Part shown: piece after piece, positions 41,346 to 49,813 of the stretch | How the letters are laid out: every line of letters starts with the position of its first letter | How positions within the stretch are numbered: position 1 is the first letter of the stretch | Origin: CAYZJV01 sp964473245 | GTDB taxonomy: Bacteria; Spirochaetota; Spirochaetia; Sphaerochaetales; Sphaerochaetaceae | Reading direction: 5' to 3' | DNA length: 54,453 bases | Assembly (NCBI GenBank): GCA_964473245.1 | Contig: CAYYOL010000011.1 | Location: 1 to 54,453 of the forward strand | The notes under the pieces: generated by a model | Seen by the model: the letters and a program-made list of their open reading frames with translations, nothing else | Told to the model about the DNA's origin: nothing | The model's database searches: none | Program-made: the position numbers and the translations under genes

Positions 41346-42929
41346 ATGCATAGCGAACCAACAGCCATCAAACGGGCACTTATCTCGGTGTCGGATAAAA
41401 CAGGTATTGTCGAGCTGGCCAGGACTCTGGATGAACTCGGCGTACAGATACTCTCTACCGGAGGGACTGCCACTCTCCTTCAGGACAATCAGATTTCGGT
41501 AACCTCGGTGGAGTCATATACGCATGCACCGGAGATGATGGGAGGTCGGGTCAAGACGCTCCACCCCTTGATTGCTGGAGGTATCCTCGGTCTCAGGGAC
41601 CACCATGAACAAGAGGCTGCATTGCACCAGATCGGCTGGATCGATCTGGTGGTGTGCAATCTCTACCCGTTCGAGAAAACCGTGAACGATGGCTCATCTG
41701 GTCTCGATGAGGCGGTGGAGAACATAGATATCGGTGGACCGACCATGGTTCGCTCTGCAGCTAAGAACTTTGCCTGGGTCACAGTGCTCACCGACACAGC
41801 AGACTACGCAACTGTACTGGGACAACTTACACAACACGGAACGGTATCGTTTGAACTTCGGAAGAAGTTGGCAGCGAAGGCGTTCGCCCACACCGCTGCC
41901 TACGACTCCATCATCCATGAATACCTGCACGAAGAGCTCTTCCCACAGCGGATGACTCGAAGCTACACCCTACATACCGATATCCGTGACAGGATCGATG
42001 AAGAGGAGAGACTCCTCCGATATGGAGAGAATCCACACCAGAAAGCAGCTGTCTATCGAGCGACTGTACTTCCGGGAAAAGCAGATCCCTTCAGCATTTT
42101 GGATTGTACGGTACTGCAAGGGAAGCAACTCTCGTTCAACAACCTTGGAGACGCCTATGGTGCGCTGGATACCGTACGTGAATTCTCCATGCCTGCCTGC
42201 GTTGTCGTAAAACATGCAACTCCCTGTGGTGTCGCGGTGAACGCATCCCCGAAGGAGGCTCTCGAACGGGCATTGCATGCCGACAAGACAAGTGCGTTCG
42301 GTGGCATCATCGCTTTGAATCGCACCTGTGACAAAGCAATGGCGGAAATCCTGAAAAACCACTTCTTCGAAGTTCTCGCTGCTCCTGCCTACACAGAAGA
42401 GGCACTTGCGATCCTGCGAAAAAAGAGACAGCTCCGCGTATTGGAGACCGGAGAACTCCCTCCATTGACAGGACATCTGGTGGGCAGAGCATTAGGAAAC
42501 GACCTCCTTCTGCAACAGAAAGATCATGCTGAGGTGACTGCCGAGACGTTGCGCACGGTCACCGATCGCAAGCCCACAGCGGAAGAGATAGCAGATATGC
42601 TATTCGCATGGAAAGTGGTCAAACACGTGAAGTCAAACGCAATCGTCACAGCCTCCGATCGGACCACATGCGGTATTGGCGGAGGACAGGTCTCGCGAAT
42701 CGATGCCACCCAGATCGCCCTGGCAAAGAGCGGAGAATCGAAGCACATGGTGTTGGCAAGTGATGCCTTCTTCCCTTTCCGCGACAGTATTGATGCGCTC
42801 GTCGGCTCAAAAGTCACCGCAGTGGTGCAACCTGGCGGGTCTGTCCGAGATCAGGAGGTTATAGACGCCTGCAACGAGGCGGATATAGCCATGGTACTCA
42901 CTGGAGTCCGGAGCTTCCTACACGGCTGA
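41346..42929 (+). CDS. purH: Bifunctional AICAR formyltransferase/IMP cyclohydrolase
   Basis: A 527-aa PurH catalysing the last two steps of IMP synthesis. The N-terminal cyclohydrolase has ALISVSDKTGIVELARTL, ILSTGGTATLL, MMGGRVKTLHPLIAGGIL and NIDIGGPTMVRSAAKN. The C-terminal AICAR transformylase has LRYGENPHQKAAVYR, CVVVKHATPCGVAV, DKTSAFGGIIALN, KSNAIV and GGQVSRIDA. There is no Shine-Dalgarno; an extended -10-like TGGTAAACA ends 6 nt before the ATG, so it may be leaderless. With PurA and PurB further on, de novo AMP synthesis is supported. Confidence 0.97.
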   Translation: MHSEPTAIKRALISVSDKTGIVELARTLDELGVQILSTGGTATLLQDNQISVTSVESYTHAPEMMGGRVKTLHPLIAGGILGLRDHHEQEAALHQIGWIDLVVCNLYPFEKTVNDGSSGLDEAVENIDIGGPTMVRSAAKNFAWVTVLTDTADYATVLGQLTQHGTVSFELRKKLAAKAFAHTAAYDSIIHEYLHEELFPQRMTRSYTLHTDIRDRIDEEERLLRYGENPHQKAAVYRATVLPGKADPFSILDCTVLQGKQLSFNNLGDAYGALDTVREFSMPACVVVKHATPCGVAVNASPKEALERALHADKTSAFGGIIALNRTCDKAMAEILKNHFFEVLAAPAYTEEALAILRKKRQLRVLETGELPPLTGHLVGRALGNDLLLQQKDHAEVTAETLRTVTDRKPTAEEIADMLFAWKVVKHVKSNAIVTASDRTTCGIGGGQVSRIDATQIALAKSGESKHMVLASDAFFPFRDSIDALVGSKVTAVVQPGGSVRDQEVIDACNEADIAMVLTGVRSFLHG

Positions 42930-43904
42930 TGGAAAGAGTTTGAGCGCTGCTGCCACGACAGCATGGGGCGATGGCGGCAACTGCAACTCCAAGTTCTTAT
43001 TGAATGGCGTAGGCATCTCTTTCCCACACACACGAGCAATCGGAGCCTTGAGTGCGTTGAAGGTCGCACTATCTCCAACAATCTGTGCCACGATCTCCCC
43101 AGCGAACCCGCCGAATCCCGGAGCCTCGTGCATAACCACGACCCGTCCAGTTTTGCAAACCGATGCAAAGATAGTCTCGGTATCTAGAGGACGGAGGGAA
43201 CGGAGGTCCACAACCTCCACGCTCACCTCGTCGTCTTCGAGAATGGCTGCTGCGTCAAGCGCAGTGAAGAGTGTCTTGCCATAGGTGATGATGGTGACAT
43301 CGGTCCCTTGTCTTTTGATATCGGCCTTACCAAGTGGTATCGTATACTCTCCGTCGGGTATCAAGCCCTCGGTTCCATAGAGTTTATGCTCGAGAAACAC
43401 GACTGGGTCAGGATCTCGCACGGCACTTTTCAGTAGACCTTTCGCGTCAGCCGGTGTGGCGGGAAATACGACTTTCAACCCCGGAATGTTGGTGAAGAGC
43501 GTCTCCAGACTTTGTGTATGCTGTGCAGCCGCCCCGGTCCCGGAACCCATGGGGGTTCGGTAGACCATAGGAACAGAAACCTGACCACCTGTCATGAAAT
43601 GCATCTTCGCAGCATGATTGATAAGTGGGTCGGAGGCGAGCGTCGAGAAGTCTCCATACATGATCTCTACTATAGGGCGCATACCGAGCATAGCAGCTCC
43701 CACCGCTACACCGACCAGCCCCTCCTCAGATACAGGAGTCTCCACCACTTGTCGATCTCCAAATCGCTCGATCAGCCCCGGGGTAACCTTAAAACAGCCA
43801 CCATAGCGCCCCACGTCCTCTCCAATGACCACGACCTGCTCGTCGCGTGCCATCTCCTCCATCATCGCCTCACGGATGGCTTCCCGATAACTAAGCTTCT
43901 TCAT
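42918..43904 (-). CDS. 2-oxoacid dehydrogenase E1 beta subunit
   Basis: A 328-aa E1-beta of the pyruvate/acetoin/branched-chain dehydrogenase family. It has SYREAIREAMMEEMARDEQVVVIGEDVG, RVVETPVSEEGLVGVAVGAAMLG-like sequence, PIVEIMYGDF, QHTQSLETLF and DLRSLRPLD. It forms the alpha2beta2 TPP-dependent E1 with the gene just upstream and overlaps it in ATGA. The substrate (pyruvate or acetoin most likely) is not fixed by sequence. No E2 with a lipoyl domain or E3 lies adjacent. It overlaps purH by 12 bp. Confidence 0.95.
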   Translation of the reverse strand: MKKLSYREAIREAMMEEMARDEQVVVIGEDVGRYGGCFKVTPGLIERFGDRQVVETPVSEEGLVGVAVGAAMLGMRPIVEIMYGDFSTLASDPLINHAAKMHFMTGGQVSVPMVYRTPMGSGTGAAAQHTQSLETLFTNIPGLKVVFPATPADAKGLLKSAVRDPDPVVFLEHKLYGTEGLIPDGEYTIPLGKADIKRQGTDVTIITYGKTLFTALDAAAILEDDEVSVEVVDLRSLRPLDTETIFASVCKTGRVVVMHEAPGFGGFAGEIVAQIVGDSATFNALKAPIARVCGKEMPTPFNKNLELQLPPSPHAVVAAALKLFPSAV

Positions 43905-44884
43905 TCCACCCCTCCATCCGTAAACACATAGGATTGAGCCTCTTCGATTGTCAGCTCATTCCGCTCCTCAAGCAGCTTCTCTGCAATTCTGTTGATGGAC
44001 TCTCTCTCGCTACGCTGCATCTCTTCGAACTCTTCGTGTGTAAGGTGACCACGTTCAATCAGACGTTCGCTGAAGATACGTAGTGGATCACGCAGACTCC
44101 ACCGTTCTTCCTCTTCACGAGTTCTGTAGACCCGCTTATCATTCTTTGAGTGCCCGCTGAAGCGGTAGGTACGAACCTCAAGGAGGAACGGTTTCTTGTC
44201 TTCCCGGATATACCGCGCGGCATCTTGGACAGCCTCGAACACGACTTCTATATCGTTCCCATCGACCGAACTGCTCTCGATCCCGTATGCGCTGCCACGA
44301 TCTGCAATACTGTTCACCGAGACCATCTCGTCGGCGCAACTGGACATGCCGTACACATTGTGCTCACAGAGGAACAAAACCGGAAGGTCCCATATTGCTG
44401 CCATGTTCATGGATTCGTGAATGACACCTCGATTGCTCGCACCATCGCCGAAGAATGCTACCACCAGATTCGATGATTCCTTTCGCTTGAGTTGCAAAGC
44501 CATACCGGTAGCAATGGCGACACCACTACCGACTACAGCAGAGGAGCCTGCGTTGTGGTGTTCAAGATCGATCAAGTGCATGGATCCACCGAGGCCTTTC
44601 GCAACTCCCTGAGAAAGCCCGAAGAATTCTGCCAGCATCCCCTCGATCGAAGCACCCTTTGCCAAGGTATGTCCATGACACCGGTGCGTGGTAAGGATCC
44701 AATCCTCAGAGTCGAGCGCAGGGGATACCCCAGCGTGCACGGCCTCCTGTCCAATCGCAAGGTGCGTCGTTCCATGCATCTCATGTGATGAGAACAGGGC
44801 TTCTATCTTCTCCTCGAATACTCGAGACCTGATCATAAGAGCGAGCAAGGAGAGTCCCTGCTCACGATCGAATACTATCGCCAT
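43901..44884 (-). CDS. 2-oxoacid dehydrogenase E1 alpha subunit
   Basis: A 327-aa E1-alpha binding TPP: GTTHLAIGQEAVHAG, HRCHGHTLAKG, GGSMHL, and the TPP motif FFGDGASNRGVIHESMNMAAIWDLPVLFLCEHNVYG. The phosphorylation-loop-like YRFSGHSKND is present. The sequence is closest in style to pyruvate/acetoin dehydrogenase alpha chains. The ATG at 44884 is preferred: AGGAGG (44894-44899) lies upstream, separated by exactly nine C. A GTG at 44905 is in frame and would read through the tract as three Pro codons. The tract makes the start prone to slippage. Confidence 0.95.
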   Translation of the reverse strand: MAIVFDREQGLSLLALMIRSRVFEEKIEALFSSHEMHGTTHLAIGQEAVHAGVSPALDSEDWILTTHRCHGHTLAKGASIEGMLAEFFGLSQGVAKGLGGSMHLIDLEHHNAGSSAVVGSGVAIATGMALQLKRKESSNLVVAFFGDGASNRGVIHESMNMAAIWDLPVLFLCEHNVYGMSSCADEMVSVNSIADRGSAYGIESSSVDGNDIEVVFEAVQDAARYIREDKKPFLLEVRTYRFSGHSKNDKRVYRTREEEERWSLRDPLRIFSERLIERGHLTHEEFEEMQRSERESINRIAEKLLEERNELTIEEAQSYVFTDGGVE

Positions 44885-44893
44885 GGGGGGGGG
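44885..44893 (-). repeat. C9 homopolymer between Shine-Dalgarno and ATG of E1-alpha
   Basis: Nine consecutive C on the minus strand fill the whole spacer between AGGAGG and the ATG. The stop of the preceding flavin reductase gene overlaps the AGGAGG. A length change would alter spacer length or, for the GTG start, the reading frame. Confidence 0.95.
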
Positions 44894-44897
44894 CCTC

Positions 44898-45416
44898 CTA
44901 CTCACTCTTCACGAGTATCTGCTCTATGAACCCAAGGTAGAGTCTGTGGTAATCCTTTTTCGGGTAGTGCTTCTCAATCTCCTGAAGGAGAAAGTCTTCT
45001 GGTCCGATATCGGTTTTCGAGGCCGTAGTGCAGCAGAACACCATGTTCGCCTGCTCGAATGTCACCAGTTCACCACCAGTGGAATTGGAAACGACAACCG
45101 GTTCGAGACCCGTTTCAGCAGCCTTGTCGGTAGTACGCCCAGACCTGCTTCCGCAGAACTGCAAGACCTTTTCGAAGCCAGGAGGGAAAAAAGAACAGGT
45201 GAACCCCTCCGCATGCTCAAGGAACTCGTAGGTGTACCGAGAGTCTCTAACGACTATACCAAACGCCGGACGCGACCACATAACCCCAAGGAAGCCCCAA
45301 CCAGCAGTCATGGTATTCCAACGATCTCCGGTTCCTGCAGTTATGAGAAACGTTTCGTCCTTCATCGCAGTGAACGGATTCAATTCCAACGCAGAGATTT
45401 CGATTTGTTCAAACAT
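44898..45416 (-). CDS. Flavin reductase family protein
   Basis: A 172-aa protein of the FMN-binding split-barrel flavin reductase family: NPFTAMKDETFLITAGTGDRWNTMTAGWGFLGVMWSRPAFGIVVRDSRYTYEFLE, then FTCSFFPPGFEKVLQFCGSRSGRTTDKAAETGL. This matches family members that bind FMN; the partner is unknown. The ATG at 45416 is preceded by T6G5AGTG, so its Shine-Dalgarno spacing is very short; the GTG at 45419 is the alternative. It is the first gene of the E1 operon, with a structured leader. Confidence 0.9.
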   Translation of the reverse strand: MFEQIEISALELNPFTAMKDETFLITAGTGDRWNTMTAGWGFLGVMWSRPAFGIVVRDSRYTYEFLEHAEGFTCSFFPPGFEKVLQFCGSRSGRTTDKAAETGLEPVVVSNSTGGELVTFEQANMVFCCTTASKTDIGPEDFLLQEIEKHYPKKDYHRLYLGFIEQILVKSE

Positions 45417-45515
45417 CACTCCCCCAAAAAATCACATGCATTGTCCGACTCTACCGCCCGCCCCGTCTGACGGAGTGCCCTGGCGGCATGGAAGGAAGTC
45501 TAGACATAACCGGAC
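45417..45515 (-). promoter_or_regulatory. structured 5' leader of the flavin reductase-E1 operon
   Basis: The transcript predicted to start near 45513-45515 can fold into nested stems. GTCCG (45511-45515 side) pairs with CGGAC (45443-45447 side). Inside are GACT/AGTC, GCCGCC/GGCGGT and CTCCGT-CAG-ACGGGG. The closing stem uses the very 5' end of the RNA. No known riboswitch consensus (FMN, TPP and others) is recognised. Confidence 0.5.
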
Positions 45516-45519
45516 CTCC

Positions 45520-45549
45520 AGTATAGGAGGCAATCTTTGATCAGTCAAC
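45520..45549 (-). promoter_or_regulatory. promoter of the flavin reductase-E1 operon
   Basis: TTGACT (45544-45549), an 18-bp spacer and TATACT (45520-45525) on the minus strand. Confidence 0.65.
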
Positions 45550-45583
45550 AATTCAGTGTGCAAACAAACCGTGATTTATATTC

Positions 45584-45622
45584 AAGTAATCACTTGTATT
45601 TATTTGAGTTGAATGATATATA
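45584..45622 (+). promoter_or_regulatory. SulP gene promoter with overlapping palindrome
   Basis: TTGTAT (45595-45600), a 16-bp spacer and TATATA (45617-45622), 57 bp before the ATG. The palindrome CAAGT-N4-ACTTG (45584-45597) overlaps the -35 box, a position suited to a repressor site. Confidence 0.5.
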
Positions 45623-45678
45623 ACCTCTGATTGTGAGACAATTGTCGTGCCCATAATTGTATAAAGGAACAGCCATTC

Positions 45679-47307
45679 ATGATTACCCGATTCGCTCAGT
45701 CGCTTGGTCAGGAGTTCACAGGTTATAGTATCGAAACCTTTTTTCGGGATATGTTGGCAGGCCTCACCGTAGCAGCTGTCGCACTCCCACTGGCACTGGC
45801 ATTCGGTGTTGGCTCCGGAGCAGATGCAGCAGCAGGGTTGGTGACAGCGATTCTTGCAGGGTTGTTCATAGGCGCATTTGGCGGATCCTCCTTCCTCATA
45901 AGTGGCCCGACTGGTGCCATGGCTGCGATTCTCCTCCCCCTCTCGACTCGATTCGGGGTAGAGGGCGTGCTTGTCGCCGGGTTCCTCTCCGGAATCATAT
46001 TGGTACTTGCTTCGGCTCTCTCTGCGGGAAGGATCGTCTCTATCATCCCTTCGCCAGTGATCACGGGATTCACCAGCGGAATTGCTCTCATCATCGTCTT
46101 CGGTCAGGTGGACAACCTGCTTGGAGTACGATCACAGGGGGAACATACGATTCAGAAGCTCCTCTGGTTTGCTCAGAACTCGTTCACCGTCTCCTGGCAG
46201 CCGATCATGTTCGGCCTACTCACCGTCATGATCATGCTCCTGTGGCCAAGACGATTAGCACAAAGAGTTCCTGGATCGCTAGCGGGACTTCTCGGTGCCC
46301 TCGTGGTGAACTTGCTCGGTCCATTCTCGGTCCAGGAGGTGGGAACCATTCCACGAACCCTCCTGCTTGAGCATCGAGTGACGCTTACATATCTTGACTT
46401 AGCCTTCATACAGCCACTGCTGGTTCCTGCATTAAGCATCGCTGCACTCGGTATGATCGAGACACTGCTCTGTGGAGCAGCAGGATCGACCATGAGAGAG
46501 GATCGAGTCGATTCAAATCAGGAGCTGTTCGCCCAAGGGTTGGGAAATATCATCATTCCACTCTTCGGTGGGGTTCCTGCAACCGCGGCCATCGCCAGAA
46601 CGAGCGTCGGAATCAAGGCAGGCGGACGCACTCGTCTGACCAGCGTGTTCCATGCAGGGTTCCTCATTGCATCCATGTTCCTGCTCAGTCCCGTCATGTC
46701 CCGAATTCCGCTCGCCTCTTTAGCTGGAATACTGATCATGACGGCTTGGCGGATGAATGACTGGGAGAGCATTCGAACCATATTCCATAAGCGATACAAG
46801 ACCTCGATTGCCCAGTATCTCACAACCCTGGTTGCCACGGTGGTATTCGACCTCACCATTGCAATCGTGATCGGAATCGGTCTTTCCGCGTTGTTGTTCG
46901 TAATTCGAAGCTCATATCTTGATATAACAGTAGCAAATATCGATGAGAGACATGAGAAGGGGAGAAATCTTACCGACACGTATTCCGAAGTGAAACTCGT
47001 TTATGTCACTGGACCGCTATTCTTCGGATCTCAAGACAGGCTCATCTCCACAATCGAGCAGATAGAGGACGCAAAGACCATCATTCTCTCGATACGTGGC
47101 GTTCCGAGCATAGACCACAGCGCCATGGTGGTATTGCAAACACTGTACGCATCGCTTGAACGACAGGGGAAGAGACTTATCTTCTGCGGTCTTCAATCAC
47201 AAGTAAAACGACAGTTTTCGCGATCTGGTTTCGACTCCATCGTGGGCCAGGAATCGATTTTCGACAACGCCGTGGCAGCCATCGATTCTCTGGAGTTGCC
47301 GGTCTGA
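45679..47307 (+). CDS. SulP-family anion transporter with STAS domain
   Basis: A 542-aa inner-membrane protein. It has an N-terminal cytoplasmic segment, about 12-14 membrane helices with the SLC26/SulP signature (MLAGLTVAAVALPLALAFGVGSGADAAAGL, ISGPTGAMAAI), VPATAAIARTSVGIKAGGRTRLTS, and a C-terminal STAS domain (LIFCGLQSQVKRQF). It transports sulfate, bicarbonate or another anion; the substrate is not readable. AAAGGA precedes the ATG. It is a single gene with its own promoter. Confidence 0.95.
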   Translation: MITRFAQSLGQEFTGYSIETFFRDMLAGLTVAAVALPLALAFGVGSGADAAAGLVTAILAGLFIGAFGGSSFLISGPTGAMAAILLPLSTRFGVEGVLVAGFLSGIILVLASALSAGRIVSIIPSPVITGFTSGIALIIVFGQVDNLLGVRSQGEHTIQKLLWFAQNSFTVSWQPIMFGLLTVMIMLLWPRRLAQRVPGSLAGLLGALVVNLLGPFSVQEVGTIPRTLLLEHRVTLTYLDLAFIQPLLVPALSIAALGMIETLLCGAAGSTMREDRVDSNQELFAQGLGNIIIPLFGGVPATAAIARTSVGIKAGGRTRLTSVFHAGFLIASMFLLSPVMSRIPLASLAGILIMTAWRMNDWESIRTIFHKRYKTSIAQYLTTLVATVVFDLTIAIVIGIGLSALLFVIRSSYLDITVANIDERHEKGRNLTDTYSEVKLVYVTGPLFFGSQDRLISTIEQIEDAKTIILSIRGVPSIDHSAMVVLQTLYASLERQGKRLIFCGLQSQVKRQFSRSGFDSIVGQESIFDNAVAAIDSLELPV

Positions 47308-47335
47308 TTCAGAGGGGGCTGTATGTATCGTAGGC

Positions 47336-47365
47336 TTGACACCGCTCTTGATTTATTGTTATGCC
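47336..47365 (+). promoter_or_regulatory. possible hpt promoter
   Basis: A perfect TTGACA (47336-47341), an 18-bp spacer and TATGCC (47360-47365), 36 bp before the hpt ATG. The -10 is only fair. Confidence 0.45.
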
Positions 47366-47401
47366 ATGACTGACGACTTTCGTAAGCTGTAAGGAGCCAA
47401 C

Positions 47402-47965
47402 ATGACATCAATAGCGATTCCTGCTCTCACAAAGGATCTGGTACGTGTCCTGATCGATGCCGATACCATACAGAGACGGGTAGACGAACTTGCCTATCGG
47501 ATCAACAAGGAATACGAGGGAATTACCGAGAGCCTGATACTCGTGGGAGTATTGAAAGGCTCTTTCATTTTTCTTGCAGACCTCTGCCGGAAGTTGAACG
47601 TTCCCCATGTGGTGGACTTCATCTCACTATCCAGCTACGGAGCATCCTCTCAGTCGACCGGGAATGTGAGACTGATCATGGATACGCGAGAGAATCTCGA
47701 AGGTCGACATGTCGTTATTGTGGAGGACATCCTCGACAGTGGATATACACTCGACTACCTCTGCAGGAACTTCGAAGCACGCAATCCGAAATCCTTGAAA
47801 ACCGTAGTCCTCCTTGATAAGCCGAACAGACGAAAGGTGAGTGTCGAACTCGACTATGTCGGTTTCGAAATTCCCGACGTCTGGGTAGTGGGCTATGGGT
47901 TGGACTATGCCGAACGGTACCGTACGCTCCCCTACATTGCCGAAATGGTACCCGTAACCGATTGA
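47402..47965 (+). CDS. hpt: Hypoxanthine phosphoribosyltransferase
   Basis: A 187-aa type I PRTase. The PRPP loop is VVIVEDILDSGYTLDYL, with LVGVLKGSFIFLADLCRKL, VDFISLSSYG and a C-terminal VELDYVGFEIPDVWVVGYGLDYAERYR. It converts hypoxanthine (and often guanine) to IMP/GMP. TAAGGAG precedes the ATG. It is the first of four consecutive purine genes (hpt, a second PRTase, purA, purB), all in the same direction with overlaps or short gaps. IMP from PurH or Hpt feeds PurA and PurB. Confidence 0.96.
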   Translation: MTSIAIPALTKDLVRVLIDADTIQRRVDELAYRINKEYEGITESLILVGVLKGSFIFLADLCRKLNVPHVVDFISLSSYGASSQSTGNVRLIMDTRENLEGRHVVIVEDILDSGYTLDYLCRNFEARNPKSLKTVVLLDKPNRRKVSVELDYVGFEIPDVWVVGYGLDYAERYRTLPYIAEMVPVTD

Positions 47966-47981
47966 CGATAAAGGAAGATTC

Positions 47982-48536
47982 ATGGACAACAAGTATTATG
48001 TTGGGTATGCCACGATTCACAAACTCGTGAAATCGCTCGCAGACCGTCTCACGGCATCGGACTACGATCCCGATGTCATCGTAGCCATTGGCTCGGGGGG
48101 ATTCATCCCAGCCCGAATCGTCAAGACCTATATAAACAGACCAATCTACGCCGTGGGAATCTCGTACTACGGCATAGACCAGACCCACAATTCACATCCG
48201 CAGAAAATTCAATGGATCGATGAGACTCAGCAACAGTTGCGCGGCAAGAAGGTGCTCCTCATCGACGAGGTGGATGACACGCGTGCAACCTTGAGCTACT
48301 GCATCCGAGAGCTCCTCAAGAACGAGCCTGAAGAGATTGCAGTGCTCGTTCTCCACAACAAGAGAAAATCCAAGGATGCCGATTTCCCATCGGAGATAAC
48401 TCGCTACTTTGCGGGAGAAGAGATTGACGACCTGTGGATAAAATATCCGTGGGATGCCATCGATATCGATGAGCACGAGATATGCGAGCAGAACATGCTT
48501 GCCCGATTAGGCCGCCAAGGCAAGGAGAAGGTATGA
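47982..48536 (+). CDS. Second purine-type phosphoribosyltransferase
   Basis: A 184-aa type I PRTase with IVAIGSGGFIPARIVKTYI and the PRPP loop VLLIDEVDDTRATLSY. It is closer in plan to xanthine/hypoxanthine PRTases of the XPRT/Hpt1 type (DDLWIKYPWDAIDI near the C-terminus) than to the adjacent Hpt. The likely base is xanthine, guanine or hypoxanthine. It lies 16 bp after hpt, and its stop overlaps purA in ATGA. Two PRTases side by side imply separate base preferences. Confidence 0.85.
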   Translation: MDNKYYVGYATIHKLVKSLADRLTASDYDPDVIVAIGSGGFIPARIVKTYINRPIYAVGISYYGIDQTHNSHPQKIQWIDETQQQLRGKKVLLIDEVDDTRATLSYCIRELLKNEPEEIAVLVLHNKRKSKDADFPSEITRYFAGEEIDDLWIKYPWDAIDIDEHEICEQNMLARLGRQGKEKV

Positions 48537-49801
48537 GCGTAACAGCGATCGTAGGAGCCCAGTGGGGAGATGAAGGAAAAGGCCGGATTGTCGACTATCT
48601 CGCCCAGAAGGCGGAGACTGTCATCCGTTTCCAAGGTGGGGACAATGCTGGTCATACAGTCATAAACGATAAGGGTAAATTCGCACTCCACATAATCCCC
48701 TCGGGAATATTCAATCCCGACACCATGTGTATCGTAGGAGCAGGAACGGTAGTGAACTTCGACACCATGCTCACCGAACTGGAGTCTATCGCAACCGCAG
48801 GTGTCGATGGCAAGAACCTCTTCATTGACCGGCGAGCCCACTTGATTCTCCCCCTCCACTGTCTCCTCGATGGAGCTGAAGAGGCGAGTAAGAAGAGTGG
48901 ATGGGCAGTGGGAACCACTAAACGTGGCGTCGGGCCCTGCTACAGCGACAAAGCCTCACGTATCGGAATCCGTGCATCGGACATACTCGATGAAGAGCGA
49001 CTCCGTACCCGTCTTGAAATGCTGCTGCCCCAGAAAAATCGTCAACTCGAGTATTACGGCCTTCCTCAGGTGGATATAGACGAGCTCATGGCTCGCTGCG
49101 CATCGTGGAGAGAGCGGTTCGGGTCTCAGATCATCGACACGTTTCCTGCAGTGAAGCAGGCCGTCCTCGAGAACAAAGAGGTACTCCTTGAGGGACAGCT
49201 TGGAATCATGCGCGACCTGGATTGGGGTATCTATCCCTATACTACGAGCAGCAACCCGACTGCTGGAGGAGCCTGCAGTGGTGCAGGGATCTCACCTCGA
49301 CACATCGATGAGGTCATAGGTGTCGTCAAAGCCTATTCGACATCGGTGGGTGGAGGACCATTCCCCACAGAACTATTCGATGCAGACGGAGAAAAACTCC
49401 GAGCTGTCGGGGGAGAGTTCGGTGCCACCACAGGAAGACCTCGCCGTTGCGGCTGGTTCGATGCCGTGGCAACATCGTTCTCGTGTTGGGTCAATGGATT
49501 CACGAGCATAGCAGTGACGAAGCTCGATGTGCTCGACTCCTTCGAAACGATCAAGATCTGTACCGGATACATGATCGATGGAGAACTGGTGACCGACCTT
49601 CCTGACACCTCTGGTCAGGAGAAAGCCGAACCTGTCTACGAAGAGGTTCCTGGCTGGATGTCCAGTACCACCGAAGCTCGAAGCTGGGAGGACCTGCCGA
49701 AGGAGGCACAGTCCTTCGTGAACAGGATCGCCGAATTGACCGGTGCTCCAATGAAATTCATCAGTGTGGGACCCGAACGTGATCAGATAATCATTCTGTA
49801 A
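48533..49801 (+). CDS. purA: Adenylosuccinate synthetase
   Basis: A 422-aa PurA joining IMP and aspartate with GTP. The P-loop-like GAQWGDEGKGR is at the N-terminus, followed by GGDNAGHTV, GTTKRGVGPCYSDKASRIG, EGQLG and TTSSNPTAGG, with GATTGRPRRCGWFD and TKLDVLDSF near the end. The start at 48533 overlaps the preceding stop; GAGAAGG lies upstream. It hands adenylosuccinate to PurB encoded next. Confidence 0.97.
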   Translation: MSVTAIVGAQWGDEGKGRIVDYLAQKAETVIRFQGGDNAGHTVINDKGKFALHIIPSGIFNPDTMCIVGAGTVVNFDTMLTELESIATAGVDGKNLFIDRRAHLILPLHCLLDGAEEASKKSGWAVGTTKRGVGPCYSDKASRIGIRASDILDEERLRTRLEMLLPQKNRQLEYYGLPQVDIDELMARCASWRERFGSQIIDTFPAVKQAVLENKEVLLEGQLGIMRDLDWGIYPYTTSSNPTAGGACSGAGISPRHIDEVIGVVKAYSTSVGGGPFPTELFDADGEKLRAVGGEFGATTGRPRRCGWFDAVATSFSCWVNGFTSIAVTKLDVLDSFETIKICTGYMIDGELVTDLPDTSGQEKAEPVYEEVPGWMSSTTEARSWEDLPKEAQSFVNRIAELTGAPMKFISVGPERDQIIIL

Positions 49802-49813
49802 CGGAGGCAGCTC

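Noticed and set aside
45417..45515. FMN riboswitch in the flavin reductase leader
   Set aside because: The conserved FMN-element blocks are absent although the RNA is structured.
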